Shown here piece by piece: positions 25,461 to 37,193 of a stretch of 64,000 nt of DNA. Both the position numbers and the translations under genes were made by a program. The notes beneath the pieces were generated by a model, which was not told the origin of the DNA, did no database searches, and saw only the letters and a program-made list of their open reading frames with translations. The DNA is from Papilionanthe hookeriana x Papilionanthe teres. Lineage: Eukaryota; Streptophyta; Magnoliopsida; Asparagales; Orchidaceae. Where the stretch lies: NCBI GenBank assembly GCA_022702705.1, contig CM040423.1:125501852-125565851 (forward strand), written 5' to 3'. How positions within the stretch are numbered: the first letter of the stretch is position 1; each line of letters opens with the position of its first letter.

Positions 25461-25541
25461 GCATTTGTGACATCCAAACTGTTTCGCTCAACGCCATTTG
25501 TGACATCCAAACTGTTTCGCTCAACGCCATTTGTGACACCC
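25461..25541. repeat. 33-bp direct repeats, about 2.5 copies
   Basis: The unit beginning g(c)catttgtgacatcc and ending ttcgctcaac occurs at about 25,461, 25,493 and (partial, gccatttgtgacaccc) 25,526. The two complete units are almost identical, so this duplication is recent compared with the satellite around it. The array ends directly at the inverted satellite arm. Confidence 0.85.
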
Positions 25542-26625
25542 AATTTATATAAATACTTCACATTCCTTAAAACTAGCCAAATAGCGCTAAATTCTCCAAA
25601 ACTACAAAAAACCCTATTTTCACCAAAATTAATAAAATACCATTAAAACCTTAAAAATCCTAAAAATCTCTAAATTCCTAAGATATCACCAAAAAATCAT
25701 TCTAATCCACTCCATATTTTTCAAATTGCCCAATTTCTCCCCAAATACCCCAAAATTAGTCAAAATCCAAAAAATTCTCAAAATGCCCCCATGGCCAAAG
25801 AATTTTCAATTCTTCACCAAAAATATTTTTAACGTCTCCAAATTGCTTAACTAATCCAAATTACTCCACATTCCTTAAAACTAGACATATTGCCCTAAAT
25901 TCTCTGAAACTACCAAAATAACCCAAATTTCACCCAAATTCTGAAAAATTACCAAAAAGCCCATAAAACCCTAAAAATCCTAAAAATCTCAAAATTCTTA
26001 AGATTTCACAAAAAATCATTAAAAATAACTCCATATTTTTAAAATTCTTGAAATTCATCCAAATCTCCCAAAATTTGTTAAAATCCCAAAAATTCACAAA
26101 AAGTTCCTCAGGCTCAAAAAACTCTCATTTCTTCAACAAAATCATTTTAAATATTTCCAAATCACTCAATTGATCTAAAATACTCCACATTCCTTAAATC
26201 AAGCCATGTTGCCAAAAATTCTCAAAAACTACCCAAAAAATCTAATTTTTACCAAAATTCTCTAAAATTACCAATATGCCCGTAAAACCCACAAAATCCC
26301 AAAAATCTCCATATTCCAATATTTCTCCAAAAATCATTCTAAAACACTTCAAATTATTTAAATTACCCAAATTTACCAAAAATCACCCAAAATTAGCCAA
26401 AATCCAAAATATTCCCAAAATATCTCTATGTCCCAAAAATTTTCAATTCTCCATCAAAATCATTTTAGACCTCTCTAAACTACTCAATTGATCAAAAATA
26501 TTACAAATTCTATAAAACTAGCCATGCTTCCCTATATTGTCCAAAACTACCAAAATAACTCAATTTTCACTAAAATTCTCCAAAATTACCACAATGCCCT
26601 TAAATCTCTTAAAACATTAAACTAT
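25537..26625 (-). repeat. 320-bp satellite, inverted arm, about 3.4 monomers
   Basis: The reverse complement of the satellite marker (acattccttaaaactag) recurs at about 25,560, 25,869, 26,188 and 26,506, spacings of 309-319 bp. The reverse complement of the telo-box-like motif (aaaccctaaaa) is also present. The arm fades into AT-rich sequence before the (TA)n tract at 26,650. Confidence 0.92.
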
Positions 26626-26649
26626 TATTAAAATTATTTTAAAAATTAA

Positions 26650-26898
26650 TTATATATATATATATTTGTATACATACATATGTATGTATAAATATGTATG
26701 TTTATATATGTATGTATATATATGTATGTTTATATATATCTGTATATATATGTATGTATTTATATGTATGTATATATACATATGCATATATATGTATGGA
26801 TATATATATAGATATATGTATATATATGTATACATATATATATGTATATTTATATGTATAGATATATATTTATATATATGTATATATATATATATATA
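26650..26898. repeat. (TA)n/(TATG)n microsatellite at LINE-1 3' end
   Basis: About 250 bp of TA and TATG units separates the inverted satellite arm from the 3' end of LINE-1. Open frames rich in Tyr, Ile, Met and Cys across it are artefacts of the repeat. Confidence 0.95.
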
Positions 26899-27499
26899 TT
26901 TTTTTTTTTTAAAAAAAGGAGCAACACAGAGGTCTCCCTACATGTTACTAATAAAAGGAGAGTACAAAATCATTGATGGAAATGCTCCCAACTAACAAAA
27001 AACCTAATGGAGACCTTTCCCTAAAGACCACAAAACAAGAAAACTAAAAGATTGGGTGAGTGAATATATATGTATACATATGTAAATATGTATAAATATA
27101 AAGTAAGTTTAAAAAGTGGTTTGGTGCAAAAACCCCACAAGACCCAAGAAATTCCATCGAACACAGGGGGTGTCTCCAATCTGATATGTGGGAGCTGAAG
27201 CTTATCTCCATTAATTAAAATTTTGAGATCAAAAGGGGGGCTGAGGCAACTAAAACCCGCTGGGATCCGGCCCCCTAATCGCTAACCAATGAGCCACTTT
27301 GTTACCCTCCCTAGGAATTGAAGAAGAGGTAAAATGGGTGGGTTTAGCTCGATTAATTTGTTTTCTCCAATAGTCTTGCATCCAGGTTGTAGACCAGCTT
27401 TGTCGAAGAATGTTAAGTAGAACAAGTGGAATCCACTTCTAGCCAAATATTCGACCGAGTTAGCAATTTTGGCAATATGCATAGCATACTCCACAAGCA

Positions 27500-30400
27500 A
27501 TAAATTCAGTCTCCAAGTGCATCTCTAGCTTTCACAGTGCATAAAAGAAAAGTAGGCAAGTTACCATAAGAGTTTCGAAAATTCCTCCCACTCCCGCATT
27601 ATCCTTAGAGAAACTGCCATCGTATTAATTTTGATGGTCGAGTTAGAAGGGAAGCCATCTAACCAAGCTTAACTTTTTTACCAACAGTAGGTAGGAGCTC
27701 GGTGTAGCAACGGATTAGTGAAACCCTTGTGTTTAATGATTTTGTGTATATATGTTTTACGGTTATTGGCTACTTTGTCCACAGTAGCAAGCCTATCCCA
27801 TCAAATTTGGCACTGTTTCGGCCATCCACGAGAAACCACATCACAATGCAGGTGTAGAGTATTAACCTTCTGATTTTCCTTATTCATCCAAAGTGTATGA
27901 AGATCTTCCCGAGAATAAGTTTGGTTCTTCCAACCATTGGTTAGTTAGCAGCCATACGAGTTCCGGAAAAGGAGCAGTTAAAATATAGATGAGGGATGGA
28001 TTCATCATGTTGATGGCAGAGAACACATTTAGAGGGCCCCCTAAGACCTTTCGGTTTAAGAATATCATCAGTTGGGATGATGCCATGGAAGGTTCTCCAA
28101 GCACGTGAAAGGACATGGAAGGGGACAAAAATTTATTCCAAATGGAGTTTCCCCAAGGAAACGAAGGCCAGTTGAAAAGACTCCTGTAAATAGTTTTAGT
28201 TATATTTTGATTGTGGTGATTACTCCAACAAACTTTATCTGGACTATTTTGATCAAAATTGATGGTAGAAATCTGCCTTGCTGAATGATCCTGTAAAATG
28301 GCTTTGAGCTGTGGAAGAGACAATTTGCTCCCATCCCAAAACTCACAAACCTTTGTAGTTGAATCAGTAAGATTATCTTTAGCAACTAACCAATCCTTGG
28401 GACACCAGTTATCCAACCAAAAATTCACTTCACCCCTCCCCAGCTCCCAGATAAAAAGATTTTCAGCAGAACTTCTCACCTTAAGTAGATTGACCCGCAT
28501 TCTAGAGTCACCTAATTTTCCGACCACTTGAGCGGGATGGGAGAACCCGCAGTATTTACCCATCATAAATTTAGCCCACAAGTGAGTTTTGGGCTCTGAA
28601 GTTAATCCATAATTTGCACATATTAACCTGCTGAATTTGAGGAAAGCTTTTGAATCCAAGGCCACCGAGCAGCCACCGGTTTTGTGACCTTTTGCCAAGA
28701 AGTCCAATGCTTTTGGGTTCTCCCGACCAGCCCATAAAAATCTATTAAAAGCCCTTTCCAACTCGTAATTGGGTGCTTTTCTTCATAGAAATAATTTGAA
28801 GAAGATAGGAGGGGAAGGTTGTGAGGATACTTTTAAGGAGTGTGATTCTACCACCATTTGATAAGAAAGAATTAGTCCAAGAGACTCGATTGAGAGCCGA
28901 CTTTGTGAGAATCTCCTCAAATTGAATTTGTTTGGTTCTCGCCCAAAGTGAGAAGGACACCCGGATATTTAAAAGGAGGGGTACCGCATTTAAATCCAAG
29001 TGTACTCCGAATCCATTGCTTGATCCGAATAGGTGTCGCTTGGAGAATACCAATTGACACTTCTCGGGATCGAAAAGCATTCCGGATTGTTGTTGGAAGG
29101 AGTCTAAACGAGTGTTTTAACTTTTTCACAGCCAGCTTTGTGTGCACCGGCATAGCTTTTATTCGGAATGGTCCGATTAACCATCCTCGAGAAATAATCA
29201 GCAGCTAATATGAAGATGAGAGGAGAAAGTGGATCTCCCTGCTTTAATCCTCTGGTGGCATGGAATTTGCCTCTGGTAGTCCCATTCAATAAGATAGAGT
29301 GTTCATTTGAATGAAGCCACCTGGAGATGAGATTGCAGAACTGTTGCTGGAAACCTCTAGCAATCAAAACATCTTCAATAAACTCCCAGCTAATGGTATC
29401 ATAGGCTTTTTGTATATCCAACTTGTATATGAGATTACCTCCCTATGAACTTTATCCAAATCAAGCAAAAGTTCCCGGGCAAGTAGCACATTATCGGAGA
29501 TCGACCTCGCCCTTCACAAAAGCCGATTGATTCATGCATATTAACCTATCAAGATGAGGTTGAAGTCTCCCCACAATTATTTTGTCGATAACCTTACTGA
29601 TTACAGATGCCAAAGAGATGGGTCTAAAATGATCCCAGTTATGCATAAGATTATTTTTGGGAATCAACACAATGTTTGAAGCACAAAAATAACTGGGAAG
29701 ATCATTTCCAAGGAAGAAACTTTGGATAGCTGCCACCACATCACCACCAACCAAATTCCACTCCTTCTGATAGAAATCTGTTGTGTAACCATCTGGTCCT
29801 GCAGTTTTAGAACTATCAATTGATTTTATAGCATTCCGCATTTCTTGCTCAGTTGGGATGGTAGTTAACTCAAGTACATTGGTGTAATGCAAGTTATCCC
29901 GGAAAAGAGATCTATCAATAGTGCAATCTGGTTCCGGGAGGAGGATTAAGTAGCTTCGTCAAAATGTGTAATAGCATCCAAACCAATCTCAGTGTCCTCC
30001 ATGAGTTTCCTGCCATCAGCTGTGTGGATAGAGTGAATAGTATTACATTTCCTTCTATATTTTATACAGGCATGGTAAAACTGAGTGTTCCTATCCCCAT
30101 GAATAAAATGGTTCAAAGCAGCTTTTTGTTTTAGATATTGCTCCAGCTTATCAGTAGCCAACAGTAAATTATTTTGTGCAGTGAAGTAATGTTCATCCAG
30201 TAGCAGTGCTGCACTTGGATTTTAGACTCAATTTGATTGAGCTCATTCTCAGCCACTTGGACTGCTTCATGGAGGTTTCCTATAAAGTTCCAATTCCAAT
30301 TCCTAAGAGCTTTACTGAGAGTTATCTGTAGTCTGCTTAATCTGATGAGAGGGTCTGGGTGATCAATACAGTGCCAGTTTTCCTGAACAATCTTGTGGAA

Positions 30401-31134
30401 CTCAACATAGGAGGACCAAACGTTCGGATATCCGAAAGGAGGGGGAGTATTAGAGCAGGTGGGGGAGGTAATAGATATAAGGAGAGGTCTATGATCAGAA
30501 CCAGCAAGACTCGGGTGAGTAACATAAGTAAGAAACCAATTAGAGAGCCAAAGGTTGTTAACCAACATCCTATCAAGCCTCTCCCAGATAATCCCTCTCT
30601 TCCATGTAAAAGCAGGTCCTCTAAATCCAAGGTCATAAAGATTGGCTGCATGAATATTATCATTGAAAATGATCATATCAGAGAGCTTGGGAGGTCTACC
30701 CCCAATTTTTTCATTTGAAGACCCCACACCGTTAAAATCACCCCCAACAATCCAGGGTGAGTGTACTTGGACACCGATGTCCCGTAGCCGACTCCACGGG
30801 ATAACTTTATCTTCCTTTTTACATCCAAGCATAAACAAAGGTTATTAAACCATCCCCGCCATTAATCTGAAAGGAAGAATGTATAAATTGCTTGTTGTCA
30901 ATAAGGATAGACCAGTTCACCTCTTTTCTACAAAAAATCCAAATTTTATTATTGCAGTATGGCATAGTGGTTGTAGCCTTGTAGCTTGCTGATGATTTTC
31001 TGAGGATATTTATTAACCAAAGGTTCCAGGATGGTAATGCACCATAATTTATATTTTTTGTTTAAATGTAGCAGTCTTTTAAAAGATAGGGGATTAGCAA
31101 TACCCCTAATATTCCAACAGAGGAAATTTATCAT
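27500..31134 (-). pseudogene. LINE-1 ORF2: endonuclease-RT-RNase H polyprotein, broken
   Basis: ORF2 nicks the target and reverse-transcribes the LINE RNA in place. The start MINFLCWNIRG overlaps the ORF1 stop. Endonuclease residues are visible in pieces: NIRG, ILEPLV, GGDFNGV (about 30,740) and SDHRPL (about 30,475). RT pieces follow: SSKTAGPDGY and RPISLASVISK in 29,892-29,491, DIQKAYDTISWEF and GLKQGDPLSP in 29,421-29,104. The block that should carry YADD is missing: the reading passes from KSYAGAH straight to the next conserved region near 29,150, a loss of about 20 residues. The zf-RVT part (28,761-27,880) keeps WELGRGEVNFWLDNWCP. The RNase H is a remnant near 27,630 (INT, then a frameshifted DG). 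At least six frameshifts are present. Confidence 0.82.
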
Positions 31135-32508
31135 TAAATGGGATGGGGATTAAAAGAGGATTGAGATCTAGATCTAGATCTCCCATCGGTAACAGAAATT
31201 CCAGCTAACTCCCCCACAGAAAGAGGAGTTCCAAGTTTTTGTACTTCACTGAGATTATTCTTCTTCTTTTTCCTGGAGGTTTGGGTGTGCCATTTGCCTT
31301 CCATCTCTTCCTGCATAACACTGATTCCAGCATTGGAGGGAAACTGGGTATCCACTTGTCGTTCAATAGATTGAGTTGGTGTGACTATTCCGACTTCCTC
31401 TTCCTCCCTTCCGTAACTATGTGGGGATCTTCCCCCAAAAGCGTACTCGTAAATATCATCGAAACATTTCGATAACTCCAGAGTGAACTAGAGGGGTGCA
31501 ATTATCCACATTGATCGTGGGTTCAATCATCTCCCCAACGAAGGGGGATTTGATAAACCGGTGTTCTCCCCACCTCAGCCTGGAGGGGTAAAGCAAGTTT
31601 CGAGAGACCGAGTTCACAAAGTCTCTCCTTTCTCCTGAGCCCTGTTGCACTAAAACAGTATCAACAGATTGCTTGTGTTGAGTTTCCTTTGTTATGGATC
31701 TTCTAGATGGGGGATGAATTTTGTAGCATTTTTCAATTGTATGTCCAAACATTTTGCAATGAGAGCAATAATAAGGTTTTTGCTGCATTATAACTTCTTG
31801 CCATTGTCCTTCCTTAGCTGATCCAATCCAAATTTTTTTTACCTCGAAGCGATGAAATATCCCTCTCAATCTGGATCCTAGCCATTTCGGGTTTAGCTTT
31901 ATTAATTGTAGCAAGCATCCAGTCTTAAAGGAGTTCCAATAGACCTCCCAATTTGGAAAAGAGCATCCCGATTAAAAAATCCGTATGGAAGATCGGGTAG
32001 TTTAAACCGCATTGGCACAATTGGAGGGTCCTTGCTAGGATCAAAATCTGCTGTCCATTTGATTATTTTCATCTCCACTCCAGCAATAGTCACCAAATGT
32101 TTAGCAAATAACATAGCATAATCCTCTTCAACAGTGAAGTTGATAAGAAGGTGTCTTCCATCCAGCAGTCCTAGCTTCCAATTCCCTTGAAAATTTAGTG
32201 ATTCAAAGTATTTCCTCACTAGCTCCATCTTGGGATGTCCCAAACTAAATTTCCCAATCAAAGTGAGTTTCACTTCATCATCAAGCACAGCCAATTCCTG
32301 ATCAGTGAAAATCACAGCAGGATGGCCATCCTTTTCTTCCAGAGGTCTGATAAATGGGCAAGAAATTCTTCCAGCTGCTGCATCATGCAATCTCTGTGGG
32401 AAAAATAATCTGGAAGGATCTGTGATGGAAGGGGCAGATCCTACAACACCAAGCATAGGTGGCTTTTGCCCACTCAATGTTGGTGGTAAGATCAATGGGG
32501 TGAGCCAT
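31134..32508 (-). pseudogene. LINE-1 ORF1: DUF4283 plus CCHC zinc knuckle
   Basis: ORF1 of plant L1 LINEs makes an RNA-binding protein that packages the element RNA. The probable ATG is at 32,508, with a frameshift near 32,440. The DUF4283 region follows at 32,495-31,902, with FPQRLHDAAAGRISCPF, LIGKFSLGHPKMELVRKYF and LLDGRHLLINF. After another frameshift comes a zinc knuckle, CSHCKMFGHTIEKC (C-x2-C-x4-H-x4-C), within 31,914-31,456. The C-terminus (31,355-31,134) is Arg/Ser-rich (RSRSRSQSS) and ends with TAA, whose last A is also the A of the ORF2 ATG (TAATG). At least two frameshifts break the gene; some may be base-calling errors. Confidence 0.8.
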
Positions 32509-32886
32509 CAGACCACCCAACACCACCAACAGGCCACCAATGGAACAGTGTACCCAAACAGATGGGAAAAGGAAGAAATGCACACAGACCAAGAGCAAGG
32601 AGCCAGTAATCAACCAAAAGTGAGCACAACCCTGAGTGGGTACACCCACAGACCAAAGAGCAAGAAAAACCACCCCAAAAAGAGCAGTTTGGAACAGTAA
32701 AAATTTGAAAAACAAAGAACCCGGGAACAACAAAAAGCTGCCAGAAGAGCAACCAAGGAGCCCGAGAACACTTCACCTCCAGACCAGCACACACCAAGCT
32801 TACCTGCACCACCACCCTCCAAGCCGCCACCGGCAGGGTCAAGCTAGAAACCCTAGCAGAGCACACTTTGCCGCCAACATTCTTTC

Positions 32887-32933
32887 ATATATATGTATAT
32901 ATATGTATGTATATATATCTATGTATATATATG

Positions 32934-32967
<34 letters not shown>
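32887..32967. repeat. (TA)n microsatellite between LINE-1 5' end and LINE-2 3' end
   Basis: About 80 bp of TA/TATG units joins the 5' end of LINE-1 directly to the A-rich tail of LINE-2. No other sequence lies between the two elements. Confidence 0.95.
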
Positions 32968-32976
<9 letters not shown>

Positions 32977-32986
32977 TAAAAGAAAA

Positions 32987-33001
32987 GAGCTAGAGTAGCT
33001 C
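32987..33001 (-). ncRNA. LINE-2 3'-terminal RNA hairpin
   Basis: GAGCTA and TAGCTC form a perfect 6-bp stem with the 3-base loop gag, between the conserved ccctacatgttaat block and the A-rich tail. The same structure with other sequence sits at the same place in LINE-3, -4, -5 and -6. It is a likely RT recognition element and is part of the LINE RNA, not a separate gene. Confidence 0.6.
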
Positions 33002-33316
33002 CCTACATGTTAATGATGAGAAAAAAAAACAATTACATACCCTGATCGAAGTATCCATAAATAACTATGGTGGTATAAGATGCTACACACCACACCCTAT
33101 ACGATACACCGGTATACTTCCAACGTAAAAAGAAAAACAAAAGCAAAACATATGTCATCCACTAATAGACACCAATCTAAAATGTGGAGCCCGCACAAGG
33201 TCCGCATCCAAAAGATAGGACAGGGTAGGAGGAGGGGCAGTCGACACAAGGACTCGTTGAGAGTGGAGGGCTTTCCTAGCTAGCCAATTAGCGGTGCCTA
33301 TTACCTTCTCTCGTAA

Positions 33317-36300
33317 ATGAAAGAGAACCGGATATTACATTGTTGGGAGAGTCTTCCGATCTTATGTATCCAAATTGAAAGATGCCAAGGAGGATGGAGA
33401 GTGTTTTGTAAGTATTGCGGAATAGTGGCGAGTCACATTCCACAAGGATATTATGCCAATGGCAATGAAATGGCTAGCTGTATAGCCCAACAAACTGCGG
33501 TTAACTCAGCTTCTAAAGCATTAGCCGCCACAGTAGGAGAATGGAAGAGATAGATACACTTGCCATATGGATCCCTGAACACACCACCACACCCAGCACC
33601 AGCAGCTGCAGAAGCCCCATCAGTGTTAACTTTAATGAAAGGGGAGGGAGGAACCTTCCAATTAACTAAAATAATCTTGAACTGCTTGGGGTGAAGAAGG
33701 GTAGGATAGTGAAGAATGTTGGGGAAGTGCTTCCAAAGTATGATTTAGTCAAGAAGGCCTCGACAATTTGTTACCACGGTTAATACTTTTCTCGCTCTCC
33801 TCCTCATTTTTTACTTTGTTCTCAGTGCAACCGGATGAACCAAGCAATCGAAATGGGACGACCACTAAATTAGCTTTATTCCATTGTCGCCAGCAGTGGA
33901 TATGTCCTTCCAATCAAGTAGAATAGTATTTATGTTTAATAAATTGATCACTCCCCTCCAGACTTCCCGAGAGAAGTAACGATTAAAGAAAAGATGTTGC
34001 AGTAGATTCAGCAGCGAGTCCCACGCAGGTAGCACTTGGAAGGTCCTCTAATTCCCTTGAGCTTCGAGGATGTCATCGGTAGGAAGTAGATGGTGAAAGA
34101 GCCTCCAGATGAAGAATGACATGGATGGAGTTAGATAATTGTTCCGGATATGTTTGCCCCAAGTAATGTCGTGCCAATTGTAAATGGTCCGGTAGATATG
34201 CTTAGTAAGGCCGTGGGGCTTACCATTCCGCCGATAATTTTGTCGAGGTTGGGAAGTATCAAAATGAATAGCGAGAACCCGTTGAGCGGAACAATCGATC
34301 GGCCAGTTCTCGAAGCTTAGTGAGGGACCAATGATTATTGTCCCAGCAGGTAGCCACAGGGAAAAGCTGTTGGTTTGTATATGGGATAGCAATCTTCATT
34401 TCAGGTGGGCACCAAGTATCCTGCCAGAACATAATCTTCCCTTGACCAAGCTCCCATGTGAAAAGTGATTCAGCCAGATCTCTATTGATAAGCATTTGTT
34501 TCCAAATTCTAGAGCAACCTGGTTTAATTTGGGCCAAGCCGTGGTGGCTATCTTTACAATATTTTCCTGTCAAGTAAAGTGCCCATAGAGACTTCGTTGT
34601 CCGAATTCCACCCATAACTTGCGAAATTGACTTTCTGCAGATGATGCAACCCTTTGAAACCCAATCCTCCAGCCCAATTAGGTTTGGCAAGTTTCTGCCA
34701 ACTTGCCCAGTGCATTTGCTTCCTCTGACCAGACCAAAGAAACCTATTAAAAATTCTTTCAATTTGGATTCTGGAGCTTTTCTTTAAACAAGCCATTTGG
34801 AGAACATAATTAGGGAAGGTGGTAAGGATACCGTGAAGTAGAGTGATTCTTCCCCCATCGGATAAATAAGAGTTAGCCCAATTTGAGAGTTGGGTATTCA
34901 ACTTACCAATGATCTCATCAAAGTGGAGCCGCTTAGACTTCCCTTGATCGAAGCACTCCTGGGTATTTCATAGGAAGAGATGCAGTAGAAAATCCAAGTA
35001 TAGCTAGTAATCCAGAGTGATGAGGTCGAGCTTGGTGTTACTAGAGAAAATCAACTCACATTTGGATTTGTTAAATTGGAGGCCGAAATATTTTGGAAAT
35101 GAGTAAGGCATTCATTAACTCTCTTGACAGACCAGTTGGAAGCTCCGGAAAATAACATCGGATCATCAGGCATACAATAGATGGGATATGATAACATTTG
35201 ATTTATGGTGGTATCTAGCATAGTGGTGAGGGGAAATTTGAGCTTCAAGGAGTCTAGAGAGATAGTCCATCACTAATATAAAAATAGAGGGGGAAAGAGG
35301 GTCTCCCTGTTTAAGACCTCTGGTAGCCTGGAAACCTCCCCAGCACTGACCATTTACCAGAATTGAGTGATGGTTGAACTTCAACCATCTTTTGATCATT
35401 TGCGAACTCGGTGGAAAGCCTCTGGCATGCAGCACTTGGAGAATGAAGTTCCAATCTACAGTATCATATGCTTTCTTAATGTCAAGTTTGTATATGATAT
35501 TACCTCCCCTACATGTTTTGTCAAGATCAAGAAGTAATTCCTGGGCAAGCAGAACATTGTCAGTTATGGACCTTCCTTTCACAAAAGCTGACTGCTGCGG
35601 GGTAATAATTTTATCCAGATGAGGTTGTAATCTCCCCACAATAACTTTGCTAATTAATTTGCTTATCACTGTAGTTAGACTTATAGGTCTGTAATGGTTC
35701 CAATTTACAGGAGCATTTGTTTTAGGTATGAGTACAGTGTTAGATGAGTAAAAGTATTGATTAAGATCAATGCCATTAAAGAAACCTTGAACCGCAGCAA
35801 CCACTTCGAGTGTGACAAAAATTCCGGAGCCTTTTTATAGAATTCAGCATTAAACCCATCCGGTCCAAGCAGCTTTAGAATTGTCAATGGATCGCAAAGT
35901 CGACCGCATTTCTTCCATAGAGGGAGTGTCGGTAAGATGGAGAGAGCTGGTGTAGTTGTGGACATCATTAAACGAGATTGCTATCAATAGGAATACCCGA
36001 GCCCGGCTTGAAGGTCGAAGCTTTTGAAAAAGGAAACAACACTATTAGCAATATCAGTACCATTAGTAAGAAGTGTCCTCGATCAGTCCCGATTGAAAAA
36101 ATGGCATTGCACTTCCTTTTATACTTAATACAAGCATGATAGTATTTAGTATTCCTATCCCCAAGTTTAAATTTGTTTATAGCAGCTTTCTGACTGAGGA
36201 TTTGGTCTTGCCAGTTGATGTAAGTTAGCAACTTTTCTTGGGCAGCAACAAAATCCTTAAACTTGTTATGATCAGCTTGGCGACAACCTCGCATTGTTAA

Positions 36301-37193
36301 CCTCCCATTCGGCTTGGATTACCTCCTTGAAGACATCACCAATGGACTCCCAGCTCCACTTCCCGAGAGCTTTAGCCAGCTTCGTTGTAGGTATTGCAGC
36401 TTAGTAAAAGGGTTAGTAGAGGAAATCCTTTCCGGTTGTCTTGCATAATTTTATTAAACTCGGGATGGCACGCACCAAAAGCTTAGGTATCTAAATGGAG
36501 GGGAGGAGGTTTGGGGCTGTGGAGTGGAAATGGTTAAAAGAAGGGGTCCGTGATCGGATCCAAGCAAAATTAAGATGAGAAATAGTGGTATGCGAAATTG
36601 GTGGTGCCGGGAATCATTAGCCAAAACCTATCCAGTCTCTCCCGGATGGCCCCTCTTCTCCATGTGAACCGTTTCCCAATGTAGCCAAGATCAAAAAGGC
36701 CTCGCCAAAAGGATATTATCATTAAATTCAGAAATCATACCTTGGTTGGGAATTCTCCCTCCCAATTTTTCACTTGGAGAAGCTATGCTATTAAAGTCAC
36801 CCCCACAATCCAACTTTGATGTTCCTCCTTACTGATTTTTATAATCTCATTCCACGGAGTTAGCCTCTCGCATTTGGTACAACCAAGCATAAACAAATGT
36901 TGCCGCAAAGCTATTACCCATCAACCGAAAATGACAAGTGTAAAAACTGGGAGTGGTCAACCATAACCTTCCAAGAGAGTTCTTTTCTGCAAATCACCCA
37001 AATTTTGTTTGTGTAATTTGCATAAAAGGTGCATCCAGGGAATTTATTAAGGATTTTAGAATGGTTTTTATGGACCATTGGTTCCAAAAGAATCATACAC
37101 CAAAGCCTGGTGTTTTTTGTACAAGTGTAATAATCTCTTTAAGGTGAGGGGGTGTGCCACCCCTCTAATATTCCAACACAGGCAGTTGATCAT
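33317..37193 (-). pseudogene. LINE-2 ORF2: endonuclease-RT-zf-RVT-RNase H, broken
   Basis: ORF2 starts MINCLCWNIRGV at 37,193. The endonuclease is fragmentary (37,193 to about 36,450). RT is well kept in 35,804-35,166: VLIPKTN, NHYRPISL, QSAFVKGRSITDN, LDIKKAYDTVDW and GLKQGDPLSP. At the active site the DNA reads tatgcctgatgatccgatg, so YA is followed by a one-base shift and the two Asp codons fall in another frame. This looks like the CTG artefact described in the findings, not a mutated active site. zf-RVT lies at 34,901-34,048 (WELGQGKIMFWQDTWCP). RNase H motifs (VNTDGA, GGVFRDPYGK) lie at about 33,650-33,560 in changing frames. Confidence 0.82.

Larger units (their letters stand above)
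26899..32886 (-). mobile_element. LINE-1: full-length plant L1-type LINE (~6.0 kb)
   Basis: A non-LTR retrotransposon on the minus strand. The 5' end is near 32,886, where (TA)n stops and gttggcggcaaagtgtgct with CTGCTAGGGTTT begins. Then come ORF1 (DUF4283 and CCHC knuckle), ORF2 (endonuclease, RT, zf-RVT, RNase H), the conserved 3' block (CATGTAGGGAG on the minus strand), an A run (26,910-26,899) and (TA)n. The length matches a complete plant L1. Both ORFs are broken. The 3' hairpin seen in other copies is poor here (only ggag/ctcc can pair), and bases 27,064-27,100 hold a small internal TA tract, so this may be an older copy. Confidence 0.88.

Noticed and set aside
25461..25541. 33-bp direct repeats considered as a CRISPR-like array
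   Set aside because: Units are contiguous without unique spacers, and the context is a eukaryotic satellite.
26650..26995. Open frames of 61-109 codons made of Tyr/Ile/Met/Cys over TA/TATG tracts (also 38,663-39,259 and 45,347-45,695)
   Set aside because: They follow from the microsatellite itself, occur in many frames on both strands, and have no non-repetitive core.
28298..33553. Plus-strand frames (for example 28,298-28,531, 30,359-30,718, 32,305-32,700) over the LINEs
   Set aside because: They are complements of well-supported minus-strand ORF1/ORF2 domains.
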